Positions 32,481 to 43,625 of a stretch of 64,000 bases of DNA are shown in pieces; position 1 is the first letter of the stretch; each line of letters opens with the position of its first letter. The DNA comes from Achatina immaculata (Eukaryota; Mollusca; Gastropoda; Stylommatophora; Achatinidae). Made by a program: the position numbers and the translations under genes. Under the pieces are notes generated by a model that was not told the DNA's origin, searched no databases, and saw only the letters and a program-made list of their open reading frames with translations. Location of the stretch: assembly GCA_009760885.1 (NCBI GenBank), contig CM019692.1, positions 46,189,430 to 46,253,429 of the forward strand, written 5' to 3'.

Positions 32481-33170
32481 TGCCTTCCCATAGTAGCTAT
32501 AGTTAGTTGTTTTTTTTCTCACTTTTGCAGGGTTAGCTCCCATTCCTCTCATGGTGGTTAATGTTAATTTTCTGTCCTGCCACCGTAGCCAGGGCTAGTT
32601 CTCTGTTCTGTTATATGCCTAGGGTTAGCCCCAGCTCTCTCAAGGTGATTAGCGTTAGCTCTCTTCTTTCTCATTGTAGCTAGGGTTAGTTCCCAGTCCT
32701 CTCATGATGACTACTGTTAGTTTTTCTGTCCTGTCATTGTAGCTAGGGCTACTTCTCTTATTTGGCTAGGGTTAGCCACCACTTCTCTCATGGTGACTAC
32801 TGTTAGTTTTCTGCCATGTCAGTGTAGCCAGGGCTAGTTCTCTGTTCTCTTATTGGCTAGGGTTAGTTCCTAGTCCTCTCATGGTGGCTATGATTAGTTC
32901 TCTGTTCTCTCACGATTATTGATAGTTCTCTTTTCTGTCATTGTATATAGGGTTAGTTTCAATTTCTCTCACGGTGGTTACGATTAATTCTCCCTCCTGT
33001 CATGGGAATTAGTTTTAGGGCTCTGTTTCCTCCAATCTATTAGATTTAGTTCTCTATCCTTTACGGTGATTAGAGTTAGTACTCCATCTATCCTGGACAG
33101 AGCTAATACTCTGTCACTCCTGGCGGACAGGATTAGTCCTTAGCCTTCTCAAAAGTACCTAGGATTAGAA
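32481..33170. repeat. Diverged part of the 31-bp satellite
   Basis: About 22 degenerate units sharing 'tctcatggtgg', 'ggttagt' and 'tctg'. Six of them carry the telomere-like word TAGGGTTAG or AGGGTTAG (near 32529, 32627, 32687, 32765, 32858 and 32948). It grades into the homogeneous core to the right. Confidence 0.8.
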
Positions 33171-34620
33171 CAGTGCCCTCTTTTGGTGGCTAAGGTTAGT
33201 ACCCTGAGCTATTATGGTGGCTAAGGTTAGTACTCTGAGCTATTATGGTGGCTAAAGTTAGTACTCTGAGCTATTATGGTGGCTAAGGTTAGTACTCTGA
33301 GCTATTATGGTGGCTAAGGTTAGTACTCTGAGCTCTCATTGTGGCTAAGGTTAGTACTCTGAGCTATTATGGTGGCTAAGGTTAGTACTCTGAGCTATTA
33401 TGGTGGCTAAGGTTAGTACTCTGAGCTCTCATGGTGGCTAAGGTTAATACTCTGAGCTATTATGGTGGCTAAGGTTAGTACTCTGAGCTATTATGGTGGC
33501 TAAGGTTAGTACTCTGAGCTCTCATGGTGGCTAAGGTTAGTACTCTGAGCTCTCATTGTGGCTAAGGTTAGTATTCTGAGCCATCATGGTGGCTAAGGTT
33601 AGTACTCTGAGCTCTCATGGTGGCTAAAGTTAGTACTCTGAGCCGTCATGGTGGCTAAGGTTAGTACTCTGAGCTATTATGGTGGCTAAGGTTAGTACTC
33701 TGAGCTATTATGGTGGCTAAGGTTAGTACTCTGAGCTCTCATTGTGGCTAAGGTTAGTACTCTGAGCTATTATGGTGGCTAAGGTTAGTACTCTGAGCTA
33801 TTATGGTGGCTAAGGTTAGTACTCTGAGCTCTCATGGTGGCTAAGGTTAATACTCTGAGCTATTATGGTGGCTAAGGTTAGTACTCTGAGCTATTATGGT
33901 GGCTAAGGTTAGTACTCTGAGCTCTCATGGTGGCTAAGGTTAGTACTCTGAGCTCTCATTGTGGCTAAGGTTAGTATTCTGAGCCATCATGGTGGCTAAG
34001 GTTAGTACTCTGAGCTATCATGGTGGCTAAAGTTAGTACTCTGAGCCGTCATGGTGGCTAAGGTTAGTACTCTGAGCTATTATGGTGGCTAAGGTTAGTA
34101 CTCTGAGCTATTATGGTGGCTAAGGTTAGTACTCTGAGCTCTCATGGTGGCTAAGGTTAGTACTCTGAGCCATCATGGTGACTAAGGTTAGTACTCTGAG
34201 CTATTATGGTGGCTAAGGTTAGTACTCTGAGCCGTCATGGTGGCTAAGGTTAGTACTCTGAGCTATTATGGTGGCTAAGGTTAGTACTCTGAGCTCTCAT
34301 GGTGGCTAAGGTTAGTACTCTGAGCTCTCATGGTGGCTAAGGTTAGTACTCTGAGCTCTCATGGTGGCTAAGGTTAGTACTCTGAGCTCTCATGGTGGCT
34401 AAGGTTAGTACTCTGAGCTATCATGGTGGCTAAGGTTAGTACTCTGAGCTCTCATGGTGGCTAAGATTAGTACTCTGAGCTCTCGTGGTGGCTAAGGTTA
34501 GTACTCTGAGCTCTCATGGTGGCTAAGGTTAGTACTCTGACCTTTCATGGTGGCTAATATTAGTACTCTGGCCTCTCCCAGTGACCTGTCATTGTGACTA
34601 AAGTTAGTACTCCTACTTTT
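33171..34620. repeat. 31-bp satellite core, ~46 units
   Basis: Unit 'ggtggctaaggttagtactc' plus tgagctattat, with tctcat, catcat and cgtcat variants. A 13-unit block is tandemly duplicated: rare variants recur at a constant 403-bp offset (33442/33845, 33571/33974, 33625/34028, 33334/33737). The right end decays after 34540. All frames are closed by stops, so no false proteins arise. Confidence 0.97.
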
Positions 34621-34662
34621 GTTTTCCTTCAAGCTAATGATAAAACTTCAAATCTTCCCCAC

Positions 34663-34728
34663 TTATAACATATATAAAGTATACACATATGTGCATGGAA
34701 ATGAATTTGTTACATCTGCTAATGATAC
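34663..34728 (+). repeat. 68-bp dispersed repeat (copy 2)
   Basis: Counterpart of 26096-26163: 'ttataacatatataaagtat', 'gtgcatg', 'aaatgaatttgttacatctg'. Located between the 31-bp satellite and the next array. Confidence 0.7.
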
Positions 34729-34869
34729 TTTTATTCATGTCTTTGTTCTGAAACTTAGATTCAGTTTCATACAAAATATTCGATTCATCTTTTAAAACTA
34801 CAGATAGAGTTTCATATATAATATTCGGTTTATCCCTCAGAACTACATTCTGCAAGTTAAAAAAAAATT

Positions 34870-35478
34870 ACTATGAGCTTAAGGATGTCATGCTTTAGGA
34901 TATCTTGCTTTAGGATGTCATGCTTTAGGATATCTTGCTTTAAGATGTCATGCTTTAGGATATCTTGCTTTAGAATGACATGCTTTAGGATATCATTGCT
35001 TTAAGATGTCATGCTTTAGGATATCTTGCTTTAAGATGTCATGCTTTAGGATATCATTGCTTTAGAATGTCATGTTTTAAGATATCTTGCTTTAGAATGT
35101 CATGCTTTAGGGTATCTTGCTTTAGAATGTCATGTTTTAAGATATCTTGCTTTAAAATGTCATGCTTTAGGATATCTTGCTTTAGAATGTCATGTTTTAA
35201 GATATCTTGCTTTAGAATGTCATGCTTTAGGATATCTTAATTTAGGGTGTCATGCTGTAGGATATCTTGTTTTAGAATGCCATGCTTTAGAATGTCATAC
35301 TTTAGGATATCTTGTTTTAGGATACCATGCTTTAGGATATCATGCTTTAAGATATCTTGCTTTAAAATGTCATGCTTTAGGATATTATGTTTTAGGATCT
35401 CATGCTTTAGGATATCTTGCTTTAAGATGTCGTGCACTAGGATCCCATGCTTTAGAATGTCGTGCTTTAGGATTTCCA
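34870..35478. repeat. 15-bp minisatellite (30-bp dimers), ~40 units
   Basis: Alternation of 'atgctttaggatatc' and 'ttgctttagaatgtc', with gatatc palindromes. As the period is a multiple of 3, both strands carry open frames (DILKH/GILKQ; FRISC/FRMSC), which are artefacts. The right part (35250-35470) is more variable. Confidence 0.95.
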
Positions 35479-35504
35479 ATCCGCTTTCCACTTAAGCCAG
35501 TCCG

Positions 35505-35742
35505 TTACCAAAGATTTGAGTGGTTTGGCCGCTTAATGAGAATGGCGAACTTATAGATAGCCGCGAGGGCCTTCAACTGAAGAAATACAGGGCACAGGTC
35601 AAGATGAAGACCCCGGAAAGGATGGTTAGATGGAGTTATAGAAACACTCACGAATTACGGCATGAACATCACTGAGGCCACTCACATGGCCCACAAACGC
35701 CAATCAACACCTCAGGGCACAAGAGAAAAGATAAAGTAAAGT
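35505..35742 (+). pseudogene. LINE-I 3' end remnant
   Basis: Reads RFEWFGRLMRMANL, then after stops RPRKGWLDGVIETLTNYGMN and ITEATHMAHKRQSTPQ. This is the common LINE C-terminal pattern (RxxWFGHxMRM ... GRPRKRWxDxV). It ends in an aagt-type tail. Only ~75 codons remain, with stops. Confidence 0.7.
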
Positions 35743-35854
35743 AAGTAAGTTCTATGCGCCTGTGAATTTTGGAACTGTAACACAAGTAACTCCATATTTT
35801 GAAATGAAACATGAACTGTTATCTAATCTGCCACGTGATGTCCTTAGTCTAAAG

Positions 35855-36058
35855 CAGCGGTTCTGAAACCGTGGTCCACGAGCAGTTCTCACAATATTGT
35901 CAGATGACTCATGGCTGCTTTATAGTACTGATTGCCATCTGTTGAATAAAAGCAATCAAGGGTTCACAGTGATTATGTTCTCACATATAAGCTGGGGTCC
36001 GCAAATTATACGTAGCTAAAAACGTGGCCTCTGGGTATACAAAGGTTGGGAACCATTG
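35855..36058. mobile_element. hAT-type MITE (204 bp) with 8-bp TSD
   Basis: Left end 'cagcggttctgaaaccgtgg' and right end 'acaaaggttgggaaccattg' are imperfect inverted repeats of the hAT CAGNGGTTC type. Flanking sequences gtctaaag (35847-35854) and gtctaaaa (36059-36066) agree at seven of eight positions, the hAT target length. No transposase. Confidence 0.8.
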
Positions 36059-36471
36059 GTCTAAAAATCAATGCTTCATTTCTTCTATTTCTAATCGGTT
36101 TCTGATGGCTGGTTGCTTTTTTTCGATATATTCTTATTGATAAAAAAAGTACTAGTTTAGAGAATGGTCCTTTTTTGGGTGAATGTTTACTTAGTGTACA
36201 TTTCTGCTTCTGCTTCATGATCTTCCCTTCCTATAACTACACATTTACAGGATAAAAAAGCACTGTTATCCAAACAAGACTACCTAGTAGTACAAACAAC
36301 TTGCATTTATAAAATAAGAAGATAAATGCCAATCTAAAACTATCTAGTAGCAGAAACAATCTAAATTTTATAAGATTAAATAAAGATAATTATCTGCCAA
36401 AGACTAGCTTGTAGCATAAATAACATACACTTATAAGACGCGAAAATATTTAATAATGTAATATTAGTAAT
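36059..36471. other. Unassigned with weak tandem structure
   Basis: 36240-36440 has three diverged ~65-bp units sharing 'ctacctagtagtacaaacaa'-like and 'cttataagatt'-like words. No gene. Confidence 0.45.
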
Positions 36472-36615
36472 CAGTCAGTCAGTCATTTGCATGTCCCTTG
36501 CGAAACTGCCTCTCTAACAGCTCTCCTGTAGGCCTCTCAGTTGTAAGCAAGACGCCCTGCTGATGATGCATCCATTTGCAGATCATCAACAATGTCTTGC
36601 AGATATCTTCACCTA
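36472..36615 (-). pseudogene. LINE-B 3' end remnant with (ACTG)n tail
   Basis: The minus strand encodes DICKTLLMICKWMHHQQGVL, then TERPTGELLERQFRKGHAND. It parallels the LINE-B terminus DIVDDLQMDASAAGHLAHNR ... HKGHANE (59340-59457) with frameshift damage. On plus it starts with a CAGT tetranucleotide run (36472-36487), i.e. an inverted ACTG tail. Confidence 0.7.
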
Positions 36616-37138
36616 CCAAGAATTCCAAACAGCAACATGGAAGATAATTTTGGTAGGAGAGGGGGAAATTACTACGTTTATAATACACACCTTTCCACCA
36701 AAGACGACCTAGAATTGTTAGAATCAATAACGAAAAACTAAACCGACATTGGACGGATAAACTAATTTTGTGCGGCCATTATCTTAAAATAACACACAAC
36801 AGACAAGGAGTGAAAATATTAATTATTCATACTTCTGTTTTGCTAATCTTCTGTTCCTACTTCAGGCGAGAGATGTAAACAATAAATTGGAAGTAATCTC
36901 TAACTGAAATAGACCACAAGTAGTTAAAGTTGTTCAGGCGTGCGTTCCGGTCCATCACATTTGCATTTAAAGTATTCTGGTTCTTGTCCACATTGGCAGT
37001 TTATGCCAGCTTGCATTATTGAAGGGAACAAAATAAATGTAGGAAAATACATGAAGGTTTACCTTGAAATTTTAATAAAGTACAGAGATTTAAAAGAATC
37101 TGGACAAAGCTAAATGGCACGGAAGATAGAAATATCGG
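36616..37138. other. Unassigned sequence
   Basis: AT-rich; no gene or shared repeat recognised. Confidence 0.4.
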
Positions 37139-37173
37139 TTGGGGGGAGAGGGAGCGGGGAGAGAGAGAGAGAG

Positions 37174-37205
<32 letters not shown>
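37139..37205. repeat. (GA)n microsatellite
   Basis: G-rich start then GA run. No recognised retroposon end adjoins it. Confidence 0.95.
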
Positions 37206-37208
<3 letters not shown>

Positions 37209-37462
37209 CGGCCAGTGGGACTGGCCAGAGAATTATCGAAACTGAAAGGTTATTTTCAAGTTTTGCAAGTTCCTCTATATTTTATTCCAATCAGAAGTCA
37301 CGCTCCTTTGTTGTAAATTATTATTATGATTATCATTTGTTTTTTTTTTACCGAAAAGTTGTTTTGTACTAATTTGTTTTTATCTAGTCTTCTTTCTTTA
37401 GAATAGTCCGTCCATTTGATCAATATTTCTTTTGAATGTTCTGTCTTCTCTAGACTCAGTTG

Positions 37463-37812
37463 TTGGTGTAGCAAAGTGAAGCAAGCTACCGTTCTTCTCA
37501 CTACTCAGTAGCAGGTCGATAAATGTAGACAATAATCTAAACTCGATTTTGTAGATGTCTTATGCTATGAAACCAATTATGGCACGCAAACAAAACCATT
37601 ACACAACAGTAAAGTGAAGACAAAAAAGCATGATACAACAGTGAAGTGAAGACAAATAAAGCATGATAAAACAGTGAAATGAGGACAAAAAAAGCACCAT
37701 ACAACAGTGAAGTGAAGACAAAAAAGCATGATACAACAGTGAAGTGAAGACAAATAAAGCATGATAAAACAGTGAAGTGAGGACAAAAAAAAACCAGTGA
37801 AGTAAGAATACC
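37463..37812. mobile_element. Dispersed repeat with internal 32-bp minisatellite (copy 1)
   Basis: The unique left part 'ttggtgtagcaaagtgaagc', 'cttctcactactcagta', 'caggtcgataaatgtagaca' and 'gattttgtagatgt' matches copy 2 at 46146-46578. It is followed by ~6 units of 'acaacagtgaagtgaagaca' plus aaaaagcatgat. A minus frame (HCCIMLFCLHFTV) is repeat-derived. A unique arm plus tandem core recalls molluscan pearl-like or Helentron-type non-autonomous elements; that is inference. Confidence 0.75.
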
Positions 37813-37919
37813 ATATCCTCATACATACAAGCTTGTCTTTAAAACATTACTCACGGCTTTAGTTTGATGTAGACTTTCAGCTTACGGGTTGTGAGTAAAG
37901 AAAATTATGCCAAGGTTGC

Positions 37920-38495
37920 AGCACGGTTATCTTGGCCTATGAACCTTAATATCGAGGTCTGTGAACCTATGTATCGAGACTTGTTACTCTAATCGAGGTC
38001 TGTGAACCTATGGTCGAGATCTGTTAATCTAATCGAGGTCAATGAACCTATATATCGAGACCTGTTACTCTAATCGAGGTCTATGAACTTATGGTCGAGA
38101 TCTGTGAGTCTAATCAAGATCTATGAACCTATGTATCGAGACCTGTTACTAATCGAGGTCTATGAACCTATGTATCGAGATCTGTTAGCTTAATCGAGGT
38201 CTGTGAACCGTAAATCTAGCTCTATGAACGTATATAACGAACCTATGGACATATATCGAGGCCTATGAATCTATATATCGAGGCATATGAACCTATATAT
38301 CCAGGCCTATGAACCTGTATATCGAGCCTATAAACCTATATATCGAAGCCTATGAACCTACATATCGAGGCTTATGAACCTACTTGTATATATCGAGCCC
38401 TATAAACCTATATATGGAGGCCTAGGAACCTGTATATCGAGCCTATAAACCCTTATATCGAAGCCTAAGAAACTACGGTCGAGGGCTATAAACCT
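37920..38495. repeat. Diverged ~29-38-bp minisatellite
   Basis: The left half uses 'cgaggtctatgaacctatgt' plus 'atcgagacctgttactctaat'. The right half uses shorter 'cctatatatcgaggcctatg'-type units. Two related sub-arrays with different period lie side by side. Confidence 0.85.
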
Positions 38496-39604
38496 ATTAT
38501 ATATGTGTGTATTATATGTAATGCATGTGAATACAGAAAAGAGCAAGTTTATATAACAATGTTATACAAAATGATAAAGGAAAAAATATAATGTTCTTTT
38601 CGTGCACTGACGCATTAAAAAAAACAAAAAAACATAAGACTAATATCCTGTTAAAATTCTTTTCCCGAACAAAAAAGAAAGAAAGAAAAATCTTGTAAAC
38701 TCTGTCAAAAGTAATAATGTGTATTAAGAATCTTCAACATGCAATGATGCTATTATTAACGACATTTTCTCCGCCTTCATTATCCCGCTGTCTTTTCCAA
38801 TTCTACCTAGTTATCTGGCTTCAAGTTGCTAATTCTGTCGCGCAGAGTGGAGTGGCTAGTTCTATTATTCGGGATTAGTCCAGCTGTTGGAGTTTTGTAA
38901 AGAGATTTAAGAGGAGACATTCAACTTCAAGAGCATGGAACTTTGCAGAGATAAGACGTGGTTTTAAAGTGAATATTTCAGAGCTTCTGTGTATGATTAC
39001 TGGATTAATAAGAGAATGAGTGTCCTCGGTCTGGTCTTATTTAAATTTCTTACGGAGATAAGTCCACGTAAACAACAATTTGACCCAAAAAAAAAAACAG
39101 TCTTTGATTACATGACTTTATGACTCGCATTATGAATGAGTGTTCATTCATCTTTAGAATTCATCTACTGCTAATTCACTTGCAGACATTCAAATGATGT
39201 TTCTGTACACGTTTGTACATAAGTAATATGCTTGCATTTAAAAGTACATTTGTGTACAAGTTTTTATATATGCAACAAGAACAGGCAAAGTTAAATGGAG
39301 GCCGTTGTACTAAATATAAATGTTTATTACTTACTTTCTAATATTAATTATGTATGTGAGGGGAGAGAGGAGAAAGAGAAAGATAGGAGAGAGAGACGAG
39401 AAGGAGGGACAGAGGAGAGAGAGAGAGTAGGATAATGAAGTACATGAGAGGTAACTAATCGAACACAATAGCGCGCACACACATGAACATATACACATAC
39501 ATGCAACATATTTTAATGAAAGCTTCTGACACTGCACTCTCGCACATTTACTAAGATAATTTCTACCACAATACAAGATCTAACAAGTTACGTTTAGAAT
39601 TATG
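38496..39604. other. Unassigned AT-rich stretch
   Basis: A GA-rich microsatellite-like patch at 39358-39428. No domain-bearing frame; unique sequence otherwise. Confidence 0.45.
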
Positions 39605-41405
39605 TTCTTTTAGAACAGAACTCGGTGGTTGGCGAGTTATAGTATGAGGGGCTATTTGATATTCTATGGAGACATATGGTTACAAGCCAGTAAATATTGA
39701 AAAAAAGTTTTAGTTAAGTGATGAAGCATTACTAATGGAATTTAGATGGTGTGGAGGGGGGGATGGAGAGTTCCAGAGCTCTACCGCAGAATATGCAAGG
39801 CTTTTCTTGTACAGATCTAACCTGGGTTTAGGAAAAAAGACAGTTTCTTAAACGTTGGATGTGCTGGACGTAAACAAAGGCCACAAGTACAAGGAACAGT
39901 GTGCGACAAAATTCTATGAACAAATTTCAGTTTGTTAAAAATAATTCTATATTTGAAGGGTAGAATTTTTAGTTATTTGTGCTGATCTGCAGTCTCTACC
40001 GGATGTTTGCCAGAAATCAGATGTACTGCTCGTTTGTGAAGTGCGTGGAGTCTTTTTTATGTTTGAGACGGACTATCCATCCCAGACTGTGAAACAGTGA
40101 TCTAAGTATGTTTGCATACGCGATATGTAATATGTCTTTCTTGCGTCTTGGTTGATGAAGTGTTTAATTTTGGCTAGTTGGTAAGCTTTCTGTGGTATCA
40201 AGTTTGTTAAATTATGTACGAAAGAATTCCTAGTTAAATGTTGATCAATGATGAGGCCTAGAGTTTTATGTTCATAAACGTTTTCTATTTCTGTAGTATC
40301 AGTACAAAGCTGTAGTGTAGGTTTTGTTGCTTTCTGCAGTTTCTGTCTTTTAGTGATGAGCATAGATTTTGTTTTGCTGGTGTTTATCAACATACAATTA
40401 TTATTATTCCATTTAATCAAACTGTTTATGTCATTTCGTAGCGTTTCCAGTAGGTTATTTACGTCATAGTTACTATTGTAAATGGTGCAGTCATCAGCAA
40501 AAAGATCACATGAAGAGTGCTTTAAATGTAGTGGTAAATTGTTAATATAGATAGCAAAGAGAAGAGGGCCGAGAATGGAACATTGAGGAATATCAGTATC
40601 AACTATAGATTAGTCAGATGTTTTATTTTTTAAGCGAACTGCCTGTTTTCTACCCGAGAGAAAAGACGCGACAAGTTTGTCAGATCAGAGTGTAATCTAT
40701 AACCTTCCAGTACTTTTGTGAGAATCTCATGATCAACCATATCGAAGGCTTTCTTGAAATCAACAAAGACAGCACTACACAATTTATCATCATTTATATT
40801 AGGCAGCCAGTTTTCTGTCATTTTTGTTAATGCTGTGCGGCAGGAGTGATTTGGTCTAAAACCTGACTGACTGTCTATTAGTAGATTGTTTTCTTGCATG
40901 TGGAGCAGTGTTAACTTTTGTATAAGTTTTTCAAGAAGGTTTAGATAGTGGTGACAGAGTGGATATAGGTCTTTAATTTGAAAGGTCACTAGTCTGTCTG
41001 GATTTAAAAAGAAAATACATTTTAGCAAGTTTAAAAGCGTCAGGGAAAGAGTATGTGTCAATGTACAAGTACGTTAATGTGTCCGTAATAACTGGTGCAG
41101 CGTGGCGTAGTGTCTTGTTACTAATGTCATCACATCCAGCAGAGTTAGTGTTCTTTAAAGACCAGATGTAGTTATAAACTTCACCGACTGTGAGGAAAGG
41201 TATACTTAATTGTTTTAGTTTTACACATTTACTATTGCTGTAAGTTTTCAACACACTCAGATCGCAAGTAGGGTGTCGGTATTGAAGATTTTAGAATATG
41301 AATTTATTCTCCAGAATGTTCGTTGAAGTTAGGGCAAGAATATTCATAATTAAGTGTATGTCGGTTTGATTGGTTTCTTTTATGTACTAGAGTATTTATT
41401 GCTAT

Positions 41406-41705
41406 ACATAAGTAATTTCATTTGCCACAGCCAATACCAGTCCTCCGTAGCTAAATCGCTAAAGACGCACTTCAAAAAGTGCAGTGCCAACTGGAAGATC
41501 ATGGGTTCGATCCCGGGACCGGGAAAAAAAAAAGCAACAACTCACAAGACCTCTGGGAGTCATGACCCAGAGGGGCCCACCCCCCTTAGAGTGTCAGGAG
41601 TTTAAAGGGCCGAAACACTTGTCTGAGGGGGGGGGGTACTTCCTCTGATGATCTGAATGAGTTGTGTTGTTGTTCCGCTCTCTACGGTAGAGAGTTTCCT
41701 GCATG
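41406..41705 (+). mobile_element. SINE-B (copy 2), inside LINE-E
   Basis: The most complete SINE-B: 5' extension 'acataagtaatttcatttgc', head 'ccgtagctaaatcgctaaag', B box GGTTCGATCCC (41505-41515), A-run, body 'gggagtcatgacccagaggg', and 3' end 'gttgttgttccgctctctac' with the CTCTACGGTAGAG inverted repeat. It is opposite in orientation to LINE-E and separates LINE-E blocks SESIWKACR and the SNKTLRH region. Confidence 0.85.
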
Positions 41706-42080
41706 CTTTCCAGATTGATTCACTATCAGTTTTGTCTTTCACTAAATTTCTAAAATAATTTTTCTTTTACTGCCTTATTAAATATTGCACCTTATTCCTG
41801 AGTGGACGATAGCTACTGAAGTCTCTGCTTTTATGAGCTTCAATCCGTTTCCTCATGAATTGCAAGATATCAGGAGTTATCCACGGGAATTTTGTTACGT
41901 GTTTTACTCTCACTTCTTTGATGGGGACATGCTTGTCAAAAACATTTCGAAATATCTCGATCCAGTATTCGATAGCCTCGTCTGGATTTGTTAATCAGCA
42001 AACATACGCATGAGACGAAGCTTTTAGATCAGTTAAAAATAAATATAAGTTAAAGCTTTTACAGTTCTTATATTTGATAC

Positions 42081-42260
42081 AAACAAGATGGACACCACAG
42101 GGGAACAGAAGTAAGGGTAGACCAAAAGAGACATGGAGAAGAACAACAGAGAGGATGTTGAGCAATAGAGGGCTCACCTGGACAAGAGCAGAAAAAAGGC
42201 GAAGGACAGGCATTTGTGGAAAACCCTTGCGGAAGCCCCATGTGCCCTGGGCACTTAAGG

Positions 42261-42307
<47 letters not shown>
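42081..42307 (+). mobile_element. LINE-D 3' end (copy d), GA-tailed, 11-bp TSD
   Basis: The cleanest LINE-D insertion. It encodes RSKGRPKETWRRTTERMLSN, RGLTWTRAEKRRRTGICGKP and LRKPHVPWALKV, then (GA)n from 42266. Perfect 11-bp target duplication atatttgatac at 42070-42080 and 42308-42318. It is inserted in the LINE-E coding region; removing it rejoins LINE-E at the VSNI/KNCKSF codons. 5'-truncated, 227 bp. Confidence 0.9.
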
Positions 42308-42310
<3 letters not shown>

Positions 42311-42411
42311 TTTGATACTGTTATGTTTGTGTTTGGGCATTTTATACTCTTTATGTGACACGCACAGCAGACCAGGTAGTGATCACTCAGCGACATCTGT
42401 GGGATAGTTTA

Positions 42412-42702
<291 letters not shown>

Positions 42703-43087
42703 TTAAAATCCTCGAAATCATACAAATAGCTTCCCATAGGGAAAGAGTTAAGAACACAAGTCGCGCAAGTGTTAACATTCTTTCGAAAGAGAAATGGCGG
42801 TAAACGATAACAGGAAATCGGAGCAGCGCCTTTTCGAAAGGGGAAATAACCAGCAGTATATACATCGAGAACAGCTAAAGCATGAAATTTCTCATGAGTT
42901 ACCTTCTGAGAAAACTATACAAATGCTGGCGGCAGTATTCTATGTATTCATATACGCATTTTACACAGTAACGATGAAATCTTGTACAGTTCTTGAATTC
43001 TTTCGGTACCGTGTCAAGTGGCTCGTGTGATCATGCTTTTTTCCATTTTGCGTGGTATTTTTAACATTCTAATCAGGCCACACCCCA

Positions 43088-43090
<3 letters not shown>
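42703..43090. other. Unassigned sequence
   Basis: A plus frame of 78 codons from 42794 (MAVNDNRKSEQRLFERGNNQ) is the only notable one. It has no recognised family or splice context and may be chance. Confidence 0.35.

Positions 43091-43140
<50 letters not shown>
43091..43140. repeat. (CT)n microsatellite
   Basis: Pure CT run of ~50 bp with no recognised element end. Confidence 0.95.
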
Positions 43141-43141
<1 letters not shown>

Positions 43142-43495
43142 AAATACGCTCCTATCCTGTATAAAAAAATATAAATTATACTCCTTCCTACAACTACAAA
43201 CTTTCTCAATATCTATTTGATGTCGATTACATGGCTTCATGAATCATAAAACTTAAAAGTTATCTTAGACTGCTCTTACAGGCACCGAATACAGTTAATT
43301 GTTTATTCTGAATAGTCCCGAAATTTTTGTTTAGTAGATAGTCATTCATATATGTATGTAGTTACTTCTGTACTGAGTGAATGGATAAGAGCGAAACGTA
43401 AATGTTATATTTTATTTTATGTCTCTCAGCTTCAATGTTAATTATGTTTGTTACATGAACATTCTACATTCTACATTTGTAGAATGTCTGGAATA
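43141..43495. other. Unassigned; small hairpin at 43467-43488
   Basis: 'acattctacatttgtagaat' plus gt forms a 9-10-bp-stem hairpin right before the GCCC-type repeat. Otherwise AT-rich and unique. Confidence 0.45.
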
Positions 43496-43625
43496 GAGTG
43501 AAAGATGTATGATAAAGGGCAGAATGTCAGACGGCCCTGCGTGCCCAATTCTTAACCATTTTGAAATAAAAAATCAATCAATCAATCAATCAATCACTCT
43601 CTCTCCCGCTCTCTCTCTCTCTCCC
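43496..43625 (+). mobile_element. GCCC-type retroposon 3' end (copy 2)
   Basis: 'agggcagaatgtcagacggc' then 'ctgcgtgcccaattcttaac', AATAAA-like sequence, an (AATC)n tail and a CT tract with CCC interruptions. Same order as 9372-9432 (reverse) and 62347-62437. Confidence 0.7.

Larger units (their letters stand above)
39605..42408 (-). pseudogene. LINE-E, jockey/CR1-like retrotransposon, twice interrupted
   Basis: Minus-strand order: endonuclease end SLSDHYLVCCACHIKSI (about 42330-42396); FNLYLFLTDLKASSHAYVC and DEAIEYWIEIFRNVFDKHVP, FPWITPDILQFMRKRIEAHK (41830-42060); SAGCDDISNKTLRHAAPVI (about 41100); GFRPNHSCRTALTKM and AVFVDFKKAFDMVDHEIL (about 40730-40850); LFADDCTIY catalytic box (about 40490-40515); SLIKWNNNNCMLINTSKTKS to HCFTVWDG (40073-40420); decayed end to 39605. 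SINE-B (41406-41705) and LINE-D (42081-42307) are later insertions. Stops and frameshifts are present; the 5' part is lost at the GATA array. Confidence 0.85.

Noticed and set aside
33171..34620. Regular short repeats resembling a CRISPR array
   Set aside because: Units are contiguous 31-bp tandem repeats with no unique spacers, in eukaryotic DNA without cas genes.
34870..35495. Open frames on both strands with DILKH and FRISC repeats
   Set aside because: Artefact of a 15-bp minisatellite whose period is a multiple of three.
37577..37826. Minus frames rich in H, C, F and L
   Set aside because: Translation of the ~32-bp minisatellite inside a dispersed repeat; the same occurs at 46226-46564.
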